A DNA stretch of 64,000 nt from Shewanella atlantica (GTDB lineage: Bacteria; Pseudomonadota; Gammaproteobacteria; Enterobacterales; Shewanellaceae): contig NZ_RXNV01000013.1 in NCBI RefSeq assembly GCF_003966265.1, positions 1-64,000 on the forward strand. Direction: 5' to 3'. Each line of letters starts with the position of its first letter. Position 1 is the first letter of the stretch. Under the pieces are notes generated by a model. It did not search any database, had not been told where the DNA came from, and was given only the letters and a program-made list of their open reading frames with translations. The position numbers were made by a program, and so were the translations under genes. Positions 9,701-18,692 of this stretch are shown one piece after another.

Positions 9701-10209
9701 TCAGCCGGGTGCTGGATCATAAGATCCATGTATCATCTGTGCTTGGCCGTGGTTCGGTTTTCTCTATTCGGGTGCCATTGGGGCAAACGGTAAGAGAAGC
9801 ACAACCTAAGAAGCTTTCTACCATGTTACAGCCTTTAGCCGGTGTTAAAGTGCTGTGTATAGACAACGAAGAGGCGATCCTTGCCGGATTGGAGAGTCTG
9901 CTCAGTCGTTGGCAGTGTGAGGTGATCTGTGCAAAAGACCTCGCCGATGCGAGAATAAAATTAGGGCTTAAAGGTGTTGCACCGGACATAGTGCTGGCCG
10001 ATTACCATCTCGATGATGGACAAAATGGCGTAGATGCAATGGACGGGATCCGAGCCTTATATGGCAGCCATCTTCCAGGGGTGTTAATCACAGCAAATAC
10101 CCGTAAAGATCTTATCGATGATGTACAGCAACGGGGTTATCGTTATATGGCAAAGATGGTAAAACCCGCAGCGTTAAGGGCGTTGATCTCAAGTTTAATC
10201 AGGAAATAA
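6784..10209 (+). CDS. crbS: hybrid histidine kinase with sodium/solute symporter domain (CrbS)
   Basis: With the ATG at 6784 (AAAGAGAAT just upstream) the protein has 1141 residues. An upstream ATG at 6730 would add 18 residues. Domains in order: about 13 membrane segments of a PutP-type symporter (residues 1-510), a PAS domain (about 620-740), a coiled coil, HisKA with phosphorylatable His790 (GHDLMQPLN), an ATPase domain (DTGCGID, GLGLGLAI, about 890-1000), and a C-terminal receiver with Asp1073 (ADYHLDD). This is the CrbS/CbrA architecture. In Vibrio, CrbS with CrbR turns on acs. Here it lies divergent from acs, and crbR is three genes on. Confidence 0.9.
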   Translation: MNLTIFVGVIAVLYVFLLFLLAWGAERWFSRITKKLQVWIYGLSLAVYCSSWSFLGTVGQSAQDLWSFLPIFIGPILIFTLGFGLLRKMVIVSKAHNITSVADFIAARYGKSQLLAAIVTLIALFGIMPYIALQLKAMVFSLNLFQPETSPYDGAKVSLIITAVLAMFAILFGTRKLDATEHNPGMMLAIAFESLVKLAAFLIVGVVISFGFFDGFGDIWQQASERSLISEPVLRVESLMPQLLVGIAAFLCMPRQFHVMMVECIDENNLLRARWIFPVYLLLFGLFVAPLALAGKLILGDSVAADTYVINLPLALDQPVLAIIALLGTLSAATGMVIVAVVTISVMVSNEWLVPVMLRTGKIKEKNFSQFSQFLFNARRLSIIIILGLGYFSYLSFMDSDSLSGLGMLSFGAFAQLAPALIGGMYWKNGNRSGVLLGLAVGFGLWCYILLKGASDASGVFSNDFGLLESINPNVRDILTALLANLACYVLGSIWFRAGVAERMQASAFVAPGELKSNTNRKGSPVSQQDLLILASRFVSPTRAYESFSRFSDEAVKSDSWHKAAPPELIAHTEHMLAGVLGGSSASLVMDSVQQGRDLALDEVFSLVDEASSKIILSQDMLRGAIEHAYEGMSVVDKDLNLVAWNHKYSELYQYPESFLQEGMPISDVVRFNAARGFCGVGNVEAKVLKRVQHMRNGTPHVSERERKDGKVIKIQGNPMPGGGFVMTFTDITQYREHAKALQEVNDTLEARVKERTYELAMLNSQLLEAKAQEEMANASKSKFLAAVGHDLMQPLNAARLFTASLSQYPNLDQEGKKTLSHVNSSLKIAGELLTDLLDISKLDSGTVEVNRRDFAVSELLDGLSVEFAAMAKDSQIKFHMVPCSATINSDLSLLRRVLQNFLTNAYRYARGSRVLFGCRYRGNELEIQVLDTGCGIDEKETQEIFKEFKRLDNPNSKSVSGLGLGLAIADRISRVLDHKIHVSSVLGRGSVFSIRVPLGQTVREAQPKKLSTMLQPLAGVKVLCIDNEEAILAGLESLLSRWQCEVICAKDLADARIKLGLKGVAPDIVLADYHLDDGQNGVDAMDGIRALYGSHLPGVLITANTRKDLIDDVQQRGYRYMAKMVKPAALRALISSLIRK

Positions 10210-10220
10210 TGGAGAGATAA

Positions 10221-10832
10221 GTGAACACTGTTGCTGTAGGTAATCGAGTCGTTAAACCATCAAAAGTCGTCTGTGTCGGGAGAAATTATGTTGAGCATAT
10301 CGAAGAGCTGAATAACGAGATCCCCGATGATATGGTGCTTTTTGTAAAGCCGAACTCTGCTATTGCCCATGAACTGAAAAGCTTTCATCACGAAGCGATT
10401 CATTATGAGGCTGAATTGTGCTTTGTGGTTGAAGGTGGGACTTTTGTTGCTGTAGGCGTTGGACTGGATCTTACAAAACGAGGTCTGCAGAGTAAACTCA
10501 AAGGTAAAGGCCTTCCCTGGGAGCGGGCAAAGTCTTTCGATGGGTCCGCTCTCATGAGTGAATTTATTCCAATCCAAGGGATCAGTGATAAATTAAGCTT
10601 CGAGTTGTTTATCAATGATGCACCGATTCAATCCGGTAATATTGGACTGATGATGAATAAGCCTTTACAGATTTTAAGTGAAATTCAGACATTTATGAGC
10701 ATGGAGGATGGCGATATAGTAATGACCGGTACACCCAAAGGGGTAGGCATAGTGAATGCGGGGGACGAGTTTAAAGTAACACTTAGCGATAATGGCTCAA
10801 GCCTGATAAAGGCATGCTGGCGTGCTCTTTAG
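10221..10832 (+). CDS. fumarylacetoacetate hydrolase family protein (YcgM-like)
   Basis: A 203-residue FAH-fold enzyme. Seen are VCVGRNYVEH at the start, the metal-binding glutamates in HYEAELCFVV, and the signature DGDIVMTGTPKGVG near the C terminus. Family members hydrolyse or decarboxylate acylpyruvates and related 2-oxoacids. The single-domain length matches YcgM/FAHD1. It starts at GTG, with GGAGAG upstream, 11 bases after crbS, so the two are probably cotranscribed. The exact substrate is not evident. The 289 bases that follow (10833-11121) are AT-rich and I see no gene in them. Confidence 0.85.
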   Translation: MNTVAVGNRVVKPSKVVCVGRNYVEHIEELNNEIPDDMVLFVKPNSAIAHELKSFHHEAIHYEAELCFVVEGGTFVAVGVGLDLTKRGLQSKLKGKGLPWERAKSFDGSALMSEFIPIQGISDKLSFELFINDAPIQSGNIGLMMNKPLQILSEIQTFMSMEDGDIVMTGTPKGVGIVNAGDEFKVTLSDNGSSLIKACWRAL

Positions 10833-11121
10833 TCTGTGATTTATACTCGCAAAGGGAGAGACTATACCCTCTACAGGCTTTCTCTTCCCCTATCCGTCGT
10901 TCCCACCTGTAAAGAATTAATGACTCACCCCTGTTGCCCTGCAGTTTAAACCTTTTCTGAAGGATATTAACGGCCTGTGGTTTCTCATTATTAAATAAAA
11001 AAATACTATCTACTGGCCAATTGTCATTGACGAGAATTCATCCATCTATATACTCAAAATTAAAATGTAAAAAATATAAAACAAAAAATCATTTTATTGA
11101 ACACGGATGGAGCCTATTTTT

Positions 11122-12411
11122 ATGCCAGTACAACGCTGTGATTCCTACTATAACGCGACGATTAATGATGAAACCCAATATCCCAGATTGGAAAGCGATG
11201 TTCGCGTCGATGTTGTTATTGTTGGTGGTGGCTTCACCGGGGTCTCGACGGCCGTCGAATTGGCTGAACGCGGGTTAAAGGTCGCCATTGTCGAAGCCAA
11301 CAAGATAGGTTGGGGGGCGACGGGTAGAAATGGTGGTCAGGTTACCGGGAGTCTGTCCGGTGATGCAGCTATGGTGAAGCAACTTAAGAATAAGCTGGGT
11401 ACGGAGGCGGAAAACTTTATCTGGGATCTGCGCTGGCGGGGCCATGAGATCATAAAAAATCGTGTCAATAAATACGGAATAGACTGCGATCTTAAATTTG
11501 GTCATCTGCATACTGCCTACAAGCCTAAACATATGCAGGAGATGCAAAAGACTTTTGATGAAGGTGTACGCCGTGGAATGGGTAGTGAGCTTGAGTTGTT
11601 ATCTAAACGAGATATCCCCGAGTTTCTGGACACCCCCCTCTATCACGGTGGTCTGCTGAATAAGCGTAATATGCATCTACACTCTGTGAATTTGTGTATA
11701 GGAGAGGCGAGAGCGGCGCAGAGTCACGGGGCGATGATATTTGAAGACTCCGCGGTACTGGATATATGTGATGGTGCCTTACCTGTGGTAAAAACGGCCC
11801 ATGGTTCAATAACCGCTAATAGCGTACTCATAGCGGGCAACGCTTACCATAAACTGGCCAGAAACAAGCTAAGCGGCATGCTGTTTCCCGCCTCGTTAGG
11901 AAATTGTGCAACGGTAAAATTGACCGACGAAGTCGCTAAGGCTATCAACCCTCACGATGTTGCTGTTTATGATAGTCGATTTGTGTTGGACTACTATCGG
12001 ATGACGGCCGATAACCGGTTAATGTTCGGCGGCGGGACCAATTACTCCGGACGTGATTCAAAGAATGTCGCTCAAGAGCTTCGCCCGGCTATCGAGCGGA
12101 CCTTTCCGCGTCTCAAGGGGGTCGATATCGAGTTTGAGTGGACGGGCATGGCGGGAATTGTAGTAAATCGAATTCCGCAATTGGGTAAGGTGTCACCTAA
12201 TGTCTTTTATTGTCAGGGCTATTCCGGCCATGGCGTTGCGACGTCCCACATCATGGGGGAGATCATGGCAAATGCCATCATCGGCCAATTGACCGAGTTT
12301 GACCTGTTTGCTGACATGAGACAGATAAGATTGCCGGTCGGAGAATGGCTGGGAAATCAAGGGATGGCACTGGGCATGATGTATTATCGGATGATGGAAA
12401 ATTTCCGTTAA
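11122..12411 (+). CDS. FAD-dependent amine oxidase, PuuB-like
   Basis: About 429 residues from the ATG at 11122, chosen because GGAG lies nine bases before it. An ATG at 11107 would add five residues but has no clear ribosome site. A dinucleotide-binding fold is seen near the start (VVIVGGGFTGVSTAVELAERG, split around residue 32). Then come GWGATGRNGGQ, the DAO-family segment DYYRMTADNRLMFGGG, and the C-terminal YCQGYSGHGVA. These match gamma-glutamylputrescine oxidase of the putrescine pathway. No other puu genes are adjacent, so a related amine substrate is possible. Confidence 0.8.
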   Translation: MPVQRCDSYYNATINDETQYPRLESDVRVDVVIVGGGFTGVSTAVELAERGLKVAIVEANKIGWGATGRNGGQVTGSLSGDAAMVKQLKNKLGTEAENFIWDLRWRGHEIIKNRVNKYGIDCDLKFGHLHTAYKPKHMQEMQKTFDEGVRRGMGSELELLSKRDIPEFLDTPLYHGGLLNKRNMHLHSVNLCIGEARAAQSHGAMIFEDSAVLDICDGALPVVKTAHGSITANSVLIAGNAYHKLARNKLSGMLFPASLGNCATVKLTDEVAKAINPHDVAVYDSRFVLDYYRMTADNRLMFGGGTNYSGRDSKNVAQELRPAIERTFPRLKGVDIEFEWTGMAGIVVNRIPQLGKVSPNVFYCQGYSGHGVATSHIMGEIMANAIIGQLTEFDLFADMRQIRLPVGEWLGNQGMALGMMYYRMMENFR

Positions 12412-12465
12412 CACCTGACTTCACCATAAGCTGAGCTGGTTACCTGATCTGACTTGTTCATAAAT

Positions 12466-12495
12466 TAAAAAGCCGAACATGAGTTCGGCTTTTGT
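12466..12495. terminator. bidirectional terminator between convergent puuB-like gene and crbR
   Basis: Hairpin AAAGCCGAACATGAGTTCGGCTTTT, flanked by A-rich and T-rich runs. It lies between the ends of two convergent genes, so it can serve both. Confidence 0.88.
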
Positions 12496-12521
12496 TATCT
12501 GGTTAGTTTTAATTAAACTGC

Positions 12522-13181
12522 CTATAGCTCGACTTTTTCCATCTCTAACTGCTGTAGTGAGATAACAGCCTGAGTTCGATTTCGCACACCAAGCTTACGG
12601 AAAATTGCCGTTGCATGGGCTTTAATAGTGGCCTCAGAGACACCGAGATCATAGGCTATTTGCTTATTTAGCAAGCCTTCGGCAAACATCTGTAACACCT
12701 TATATTGCTGAGGCGTGAGATCGGCCAATTTACTGGCCATCAGATCGGTTGCATCTTCCTCAATAGACTGCAGTTCTACATTCGCAGGTAACCATATATC
12801 CCCTTCAAGCACGGCTGATAATGCCGCAGCCAGTGTCTCCATGGAAGCAGATTTAGGAATGAAACCGGCACTACCATAGTGTACGGCTCGACTGATGGTG
12901 ATGTTGTCCTCGTGAGCCGAAATAACCACAACGGGGAGATCCGGGTAATGAGTGCGAAGGTGAATTAAGGTTGAATAGCCATGGGAGCCGGGCATCTGAA
13001 GATCCAACATGACCAGGTCGAATTCAACCTCATCATTTTCAAGTTGATTCTGTAATGCGTCGGCGCTGTCGGCTTCAAACCAACGGGTGTCAGTAAAGGA
13101 TCCAGTTAATGCTTGGCGTAGGGCATTTCTGAATAGTGGGTGATCGTCTGCAATGATTATATTTAAATTTTCTAGCTTCAT
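12522..13181 (-). CDS. crbR: LuxR/NarL-type response regulator CrbR
   Basis: A 219-residue regulator. The receiver domain has acidic residues ADDH at 11-14, phosphoacceptor Asp60 (LDLQMPG) and the conserved Lys in PKSAS. The C-terminal LuxR helix-turn-helix (about 150-212) carries LTPQQYKVLQMFAEGLLNKQIA and ATIKAHATAIFRKLGV, each split at most sites by conserved residues. With the nearby CbrA/CrbS-type kinase and acs, it is best read as CrbR, the activator of acetate use. A TAGAC-N4-GTCTA dyad 118 bases upstream suggests autoregulation. Confidence 0.87.
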   Translation of the reverse strand: MKLENLNIIIADDHPLFRNALRQALTGSFTDTRWFEADSADALQNQLENDEVEFDLVMLDLQMPGSHGYSTLIHLRTHYPDLPVVVISAHEDNITISRAVHYGSAGFIPKSASMETLAAALSAVLEGDIWLPANVELQSIEEDATDLMASKLADLTPQQYKVLQMFAEGLLNKQIAYDLGVSEATIKAHATAIFRKLGVRNRTQAVISLQQLEMEKVEL

Positions 13182-13298
13182 GGCTTTTATGTTTGTGTTA
13201 GTTGCACGTGAAGATTAATTCAATGTAACAGAAAAAGGAGGGGGGATCCTATTGGTTTGTCAGAAAGGGGACAAATTTTGCTTTTAAATTCGGTTTGT

Positions 13299-13312
13299 TA
13301 GACTTAAGTCTA
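13299..13312. promoter_or_regulatory. candidate CrbR operator upstream of crbR
   Basis: Palindrome TAGACTTAAGTCTA, 118-131 bases upstream of the crbR start. It has the same outer half sites and spacing as the dyad between acs and crbS. Seen directly; function is inferred from the shared motif. Confidence 0.45.
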
Positions 13313-13412
13313 GTAACGATTCTGGTGGGAAGTTGAGTAGGGAGCAGCAATATTTTTCAATAAAGTGATAGCAGTCGATAACTGCGACTGCTATCACTAC
13401 CAATCTGTATTA

Positions 13413-13838
13413 CTACTCCTGCGTCCAAACTCTCGTTGGCTGCCTGTTTTCGTCGACGGCGACAAAGGTGAAAACACCGCGTATGGCATGCTCTCGATGG
13501 TCCTTGTACATATCTTCGACAAAGATATTAACCTCGACCTTCAGGGATGTGTTACCGACATGGATAACATTTGCGATGATCTCTGCCAGGCTGCCAGCCG
13601 GAATCGCCTTCTTAAAATCAATTCTGTCCGAGCTGACGGTAACCAATGGTTTTCGACAAAAGCGGGTAGCGGCAATAAAAGCCGTTTCGTCCATCCAGGC
13701 TAATGCTTCTCCACCGAATAGAGTGTTGTGGTGGTTGGTGATAGAGGGAAAGATAGCTTTGATGACTCTGGCTTCAGAGTTTTGTATACGTTCGTTGATC
13801 GCGTCGGAGTGAGGCGTTGATGTTTGGGTGAGTGGCAT
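13413..13838 (-). CDS. hotdog-fold acyl-CoA thioesterase (YciA-like)
   Basis: A 141-residue single hotdog domain. The conserved segment NTLFGGEALAWMDETAFIAA holds the central helix and the Asp of the YciA/BFIT-type active site. VTVSSDRIDFKKAIPAGS follows, the usual second core motif. Such enzymes hydrolyse acyl-CoAs in the cytosol. The length is normal and the gene is monocistronic. It sits behind crbR on the same strand with a 231-base gap downstream that contains the crbR promoter region. Confidence 0.85.
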   Translation of the reverse strand: MPLTQTSTPHSDAINERIQNSEARVIKAIFPSITNHHNTLFGGEALAWMDETAFIAATRFCRKPLVTVSSDRIDFKKAIPAGSLAEIIANVIHVGNTSLKVEVNIFVEDMYKDHREHAIRGVFTFVAVDENRQPTRVWTQE

Positions 13839-14020
13839 ACGGCAACCTAAGGTTATGCAATTAAAATATCGTGAGTAGCGTAATACTCATCGTTGAAATA
13901 AATTGAGTTAAATGAATGATCCGCCTTACTTATTAATAATTAAAAGTAAGACATACTCGATGTAGAGGCGGAGTATAGAGCAGTGTTTGAGTGCAGCTTA
14001 AATTGAAAGCTGAACCTCAC

Positions 14021-14053
14021 AAAAAGGCTTCACTGTATAAAACGGTGAAGCCT
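14021..14053 (-). terminator. terminator of the aroH-like gene
   Basis: Hairpin AGGCTTCAC/GTGAAGCCT, followed on the minus strand by TTTTT. It lies about 40 bases past the stop codon. Confidence 0.85.
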
Positions 14054-14093
14054 ATGTTATGTGAGTCAGGAGCCCTTAGAAGCGAAGACTCAA

Positions 14094-15158
14094 CTACTTT
14101 TTAAGTGTGTTGATTCTGTTCCGTGAGGCTTTAGCTAGATCGCGGAGCAGTTTTTCAGAGTCATTCCAGTTCAGGCAGGCATCGGTAATACTTTTACCGT
14201 AGACAAGCTCCTCTCCGGCAATCACCTTCTGGCTGCCCTCTTCGATAAAGCTTTCGGCCATGATACCGGCGATAGCAGTTGAGCCCTGGCTCATCTGTTT
14301 CATGATACTGTCGGCAACGGTTAACTGCTGTTGGTGTTTCTTTTGACTATTACCGTGACTGAAATCTATGACCATGCGATGGGATACACCGACACTTTCG
14401 AGCTTTTGAGCCGCGGCATCGATATCTTCTGCATGATAATTTGGTTGCTTGCCACCTCTGAGAATGATGTGGCCATAAGGGTTGCCGGTCGTACGATAAA
14501 CCGCCATAGCACCATCTTTATCCGGTGAATAGAAGATGTGAGGCTCTTTCGCTGCACGTACGGCATCGATGGCAATATTGATATTGCCGTCAGTACCATT
14601 TTTGAAGCCAACAGGGCAAGAGAGAGCTGAAGCCATCTCACGATGGATTTGACTCTCTGTTGTACGGGCGCCAACAGCACCCCAGGTGATCAGGTCGGCA
14701 ATATACTGGCCATTTACCATATCTAAGAATTCAGTGGCGATGGGTAGCTTGAGCTCAGTGATCTCTTGCAGTAACTGACGCGCCAGGCGTAAGCCTTTAT
14801 TGGCGTTGAAGCTGCCATCGAGATCGGGATCAGAGATTAAGCCTTTCCAGCCGACCGTGGTACGTGGCTTCTCAAAGTAGACACGCATTAATATACATAG
14901 GTCGTCTTTGAGCTCTTGATGAAGCTTGGCTAATCGGGTTGCGTAATCGATAGCGGCTTGTGTGTCATGAATAGAGCAAGGGCCAATGATGACCAGCAAT
15001 CGTTGGTCGTCTCCTGTAAGGATGGCTTCGACTTCACGTCTTTGCTGGACCAGATAATCGGCTGCATCTTGTGTTAGCGGGAACTCTGAAGCCAATTTAG
15101 CGGGAGAAATAGCCTTACATAATAAAGTGGTGCGTAGTTCATCTGTTTTAATGGTCAT
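14094..15158 (-). CDS. aroH: class I 3-deoxy-7-phosphoheptulonate (DAHP) synthase, AroH-like
   Basis: A 354-residue enzyme condensing phosphoenolpyruvate and erythrose 4-phosphate in the first step of aromatic amino acid synthesis. Signatures are LLVIIGPCSIHD, RVYFEKPRTTVGWKG, GARTTESQIHREMASA, CPVGFKNGTDG and the metal-binding DFSHGN. Overall resemblance and its position beside ppsR-ppsA, as in E. coli, favour the AroH (tryptophan-sensitive) type. Feedback specificity cannot be proven here, and the Tyr or Phe type remains possible. PEP synthase next door supplies one of its substrates. Confidence 0.88.
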   Translation of the reverse strand: MTIKTDELRTTLLCKAISPAKLASEFPLTQDAADYLVQQRREVEAILTGDDQRLLVIIGPCSIHDTQAAIDYATRLAKLHQELKDDLCILMRVYFEKPRTTVGWKGLISDPDLDGSFNANKGLRLARQLLQEITELKLPIATEFLDMVNGQYIADLITWGAVGARTTESQIHREMASALSCPVGFKNGTDGNINIAIDAVRAAKEPHIFYSPDKDGAMAVYRTTGNPYGHIILRGGKQPNYHAEDIDAAAQKLESVGVSHRMVIDFSHGNSQKKHQQQLTVADSIMKQMSQGSTAIAGIMAESFIEEGSQKVIAGEELVYGKSITDACLNWNDSEKLLRDLAKASRNRINTLKK

Positions 15159-15323
15159 TCAATATACCGAGCGTTCGTATGGGCATTTAGCCTTATTGCT
15201 TGCGATTATAACTAATAGTTGCGACTTGCACAGTGCCAATTATGGGAATTCTCTCCCTATTTATAAGCAGCTGTGCAGTTAAATTGACAAAAAGACGCAT
15301 TTTGCATGAAAACGTGTTGGATT

Positions 15324-16136
15324 TTAGAACATGTGACGTTCGAGTCCGGTGACATCCAAAATTTTCGTCGCTATCTCTTCGACTGAATGGTTGGTCGTAT
15401 TTACAAAGGGGATCCGCTCACGTTTATACATCATTTCGACCTCTTTCACTTCGATACGGCACTGCCTTAAAGAGGAGTAACGGCTGTTATCCATTCGGCT
15501 CTTACGTATCTCATGTAATCGTACGGGATCGATCGTTAGACCAAATAGTTTGCTCTTATTCTCTTTTAAAGCAGTAGGAAGTTTAAGGTTATCCATGTCA
15601 TCTTCGATAAAAGGGTAGTTGGCTGCTTTGATACCAAACTGCATAGAAAGGTAGAGACTACTTGGGGTCTTGCCACAACGTGACACGCCCAAAAGGACTA
15701 AGTCGGCTTTATCTATGTTCTTTAAAGTCTGGCCGTCATCGTTGTCCATTGTGTAGTTAATCGCATCGATACGAGCTTCATAACCGTCATTTGCCTTGCC
15801 ATGGGTACGATGAACGACCGGAGAGGCTTTCATTCCCAATTGTTTCTCTAACGGTGACACAAAAGTGTTCAAAAAGTCGTAATCGAGTCCTTCACTGCTG
15901 TAGATAATGTCACGGATCTCGGCTTTGACGATAGAATGAAAAACTAAAGGCCGTTCACCTGTTGTAATAAAACAATCATCGATCTGAGCCTTCACATCAT
16001 GAGCTTTAGATTCTGTTTCAACGAAAGGAATTGTAAGTGCATCAAACTCAACGGGAAACTGAGAAAGAACAGCATGACCAAATACTTCTGCTGTGATCGC
16101 GGTCCCATCTGAGATATAAAATACTTTACGCAACAT
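15324..16136 (-). CDS. ppsR: PEP synthase regulatory protein (bifunctional kinase/phosphorylase)
   Basis: A 270-residue DUF299-family protein. It inactivates PEP synthase by ADP-dependent phosphorylation of a threonine next to the catalytic histidine, and reactivates it by Pi-dependent removal. The P-loop-like motif [11 protein letters not shown] is at about residues 150-160, and the start [17 protein letters not shown] is typical. It is divergent from ppsA, its target, 126 bases away. This is the standard arrangement. Confidence 0.95.
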   Translation of the reverse strand: MLRKVFYISDGTAITAEVFGHAVLSQFPVEFDALTIPFVETESKAHDVKAQIDDCFITTGERPLVFHSIVKAEIRDIIYSSEGLDYDFLNTFVSPLEKQLGMKASPVVHRTHGKANDGYEARIDAINYTMDNDDGQTLKNIDKADLVLLGVSRCGKTPSSLYLSMQFGIKAANYPFIEDDMDNLKLPTALKENKSKLFGLTIDPVRLHEIRKSRMDNSRYSSLRQCRIEVKEVEMMYKRERIPFVNTTNHSVEEIATKILDVTGLERHMF

Positions 16137-16262
16137 TTTGACCTCTTGTAGTAATAAAATTACAAATAAAATTATAGATTTACGGTTCCTGCGCTGGAGT
16201 GTAAAATGCCGCTGCCCTCATGTGAAGGGGCCACACTGAAATAAACTTGCGGAGATAGAACT

Positions 16263-18635
16263 GTGCAGCAATATGTACTCTGGTATCAAGAATTAGGCAT
16301 GGGTGACGTCAACAAGGTAGGCGGTAAGAATGCTTCTCTTGGTGAGATGATTAGTAACTTAGCTAATGCAGGTGTTCAAGTGCCTGGCGGTTTTGCCACC
16401 ACCTCGTACGCGTTCAATGAGTTTCTTGAACAAAGCGGACTTAACCAGAAGATATACGACATTCTAGATACTCTAGATGTAGATGACGTGAACGCACTCG
16501 CTACAGCCGGTGCACAGATCAGACAATGGGTAATAGACACCCCGTTCCACCCCGAATTTGAGCAAGTTGTTCGTGATTCTTACGATACACTTTCCTCTGA
16601 AACCAAAGAAGCTTCTTTTGCTGTTCGCTCATCCGCGACGGCTGAAGATATGCCTGATGCGTCTTTCGCTGGTCAGCAAGAAACATTCCTGAACGTTAAG
16701 GGATATGATTCTGTACTGGTTGCGATTAAGCATGTATTTGCTTCTTTGTTTAACGATCGCGCTATCTCTTACCGTGTTCACCAGGGCTACGACCATAAGG
16801 GCGTCGCACTGTCTGCTGGCGTTCAGCGTATGGTTCGCTCAGACACGGCAGCCTCAGGTGTTATGTTCACTATGGACACCGAATCAGGTAACAATGATGT
16901 GGTATTTATTACCTCTTCATTCGGTCTTGGTGAGATGGTTGTACAGGGTGCGGTTAACCCGGACGAGTTTTATGTTCATAAGCCAAGTTTAACAGCTGGC
17001 CATAAAGCGGTTGTACGCCGCAATATCGGTAGCAAGTTAATTCAGATGGTTTATTCGGACGATCTCGAACACGGTAAACAAGTTAAAATTGAAGATGTTG
17101 CAGCCGATAAGCGCCGCGAATTTTCAGTGAACGATGAAGAAGTCATGGAGCTTGCTAAGCAAGCAATGATCATCGAGCAGCACTACGGACGTCCAATGGA
17201 CATCGAGTGGGCAAAAGATGGTAACGATGGCAAGCTTTATATCGTTCAAGCACGCCCAGAGACAGTTCGTTCTCGTGAAGATGTGCAGCTGATTGAGCGT
17301 TTTCACTTGAAGACTAAGGGTGATGTGCTTTGTGAAGGTCGTGCAATCGGTCATAAGGTTGGTAACGGTGTCGCGAAAGTACTGTCTTCAATCGATGATA
17401 TGGATCAGATCAAAGAAGGTGACGTACTCGTTACCGATATGACAGACCCTGATTGGGAGCCTATCATGAAGCGCGCTAGCGCTATCGTCACTAACCGTGG
17501 CGGACGTACGTGTCACGCGGCGATTATCGCTCGTGAACTTGGTGTTCCTGCAGTTGTTGGTTGTGGCGATGTGACCGAGCGTATCAAGCACGGTCAGGAA
17601 GTGACAGTATCTTGTGCCGAAGGCGACACTGGTTTCATCTACGATGGCATTCAAGATTTTGATGTTGTACGTTCTCGTGTAGATTCTATGCCTGAGCTGC
17701 CAATGAAGATCATGATGAACGTAGGTAACCCAGACAGAGCGTTTGATTTTGCCCGTCTTCCAAATGAAGGTGTTGGTCTAGCTCGTCTTGAGTTTATTAT
17801 CAACCGTATGATTGGTATCCACCCTAAGGCACTACTTGAGTTTAATCAGCAAGATGCAGCGCTGCAGGAAGAGATCCACGAGATGATTGCTGGTTATGAA
17901 TCACCTGTTGAATTCTATGTTGCACGTCTTGTTGAGGGGATGGCGACCATCGCTTCTGCTTTCCATCCAAAGAAAGTGATTATTCGTATGTCTGACTTTA
18001 AGTCGAACGAATATGCTAACTTGGTCGGTGGTGACAGATACGAGCCAGAAGAAGAGAATCCGATGTTGGGCTTCCGTGGCGCGAGTCGTTATATTTCAGA
18101 ATCTTTCCGTGACTGTTTTGCGCTTGAATGCGAAGCGATTAAACGTGTTCGAAATGATATGGGCCTGAAAAACGTCGAAATCATGATCCCATTCGTACGT
18201 ACGCTGGGCGAAGCTGAACAGGTTAACGAGCTGTTGAAAGAGCAAGGCTTAGAGCGCGGTAAAGATGGTCTTCGCGTCATTATGATGTGTGAAGTGCCGT
18301 CAAATGCACTGCTTGCCGATCAATTCCTTGAGCACTTCGATGGTTTCTCAATCGGTTCTAACGATCTGACTCAGCTAACACTCGGTCTGGATCGTGACTC
18401 GGGCATCATCAGTCATCTGTTTGATGAGCGTAATGAAGCGGTTAAGGCATTACTCGCTATGGCAATTAAAGCCGCCAAGGCTAAAGGTGCTTACATCGGT
18501 ATCTGTGGTCAAGGTCCTTCGGACCATGCCGATTTTGCGGCTTGGTTAGTAGATCAAGGCATAGACACGGTATCGCTAAACCCTGATACCGTAATCGATA
18601 CTTGGCTATATCTGGGCAAGGAACACGCTCAATAA
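16263..18635 (+). CDS. ppsA: phosphoenolpyruvate synthase
   Basis: A 790-residue enzyme making PEP from pyruvate and ATP for gluconeogenesis. It has an N-terminal ATP-grasp domain ([30 protein letters not shown] split), and a swivelling phosphohistidine domain with [13 protein letters not shown] and catalytic His418. The C-terminal TIM barrel has the signature [11 protein letters not shown]. It starts at GTG; the preceding GCGGAGA is the ribosome site. The divergent ppsR would phosphorylate the threonine at 416. With acs, it fits growth on acetate, lactate or pyruvate. Confidence 0.97.
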   Translation: MQQYVLWYQELGMGDVNKVGGKNASLGEMISNLANAGVQVPGGFATTSYAFNEFLEQSGLNQKIYDILDTLDVDDVNALATAGAQIRQWVIDTPFHPEFEQVVRDSYDTLSSETKEASFAVRSSATAEDMPDASFAGQQETFLNVKGYDSVLVAIKHVFASLFNDRAISYRVHQGYDHKGVALSAGVQRMVRSDTAASGVMFTMDTESGNNDVVFITSSFGLGEMVVQGAVNPDEFYVHKPSLTAGHKAVVRRNIGSKLIQMVYSDDLEHGKQVKIEDVAADKRREFSVNDEEVMELAKQAMIIEQHYGRPMDIEWAKDGNDGKLYIVQARPETVRSREDVQLIERFHLKTKGDVLCEGRAIGHKVGNGVAKVLSSIDDMDQIKEGDVLVTDMTDPDWEPIMKRASAIVTNRGGRTCHAAIIARELGVPAVVGCGDVTERIKHGQEVTVSCAEGDTGFIYDGIQDFDVVRSRVDSMPELPMKIMMNVGNPDRAFDFARLPNEGVGLARLEFIINRMIGIHPKALLEFNQQDAALQEEIHEMIAGYESPVEFYVARLVEGMATIASAFHPKKVIIRMSDFKSNEYANLVGGDRYEPEEENPMLGFRGASRYISESFRDCFALECEAIKRVRNDMGLKNVEIMIPFVRTLGEAEQVNELLKEQGLERGKDGLRVIMMCEVPSNALLADQFLEHFDGFSIGSNDLTQLTLGLDRDSGIISHLFDERNEAVKALLAMAIKAAKAKGAYIGICGQGPSDHADFAAWLVDQGIDTVSLNPDTVIDTWLYLGKEHAQ

Positions 18636-18661
18636 TTCTTTAAATAGAAGAAGCTAATCAC

Positions 18662-18689
18662 AAAAGCCGCTACTTAGCGGCTTTTTTTG
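18662..18689 (+). terminator. terminator of ppsA
   Basis: Hairpin AAAAGCCGCTACTTAGCGGC followed by TTTTTTT, 26 bases after the ppsA stop. Confidence 0.92.
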
Positions 18690-18692
18690 TTA

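Noticed and set aside
15159-15323. TrpR operator in front of the aroH-like gene
   Set aside because: Only a partial CTAATAG-like half was visible near 15215; it does not match a full trp operator well enough.
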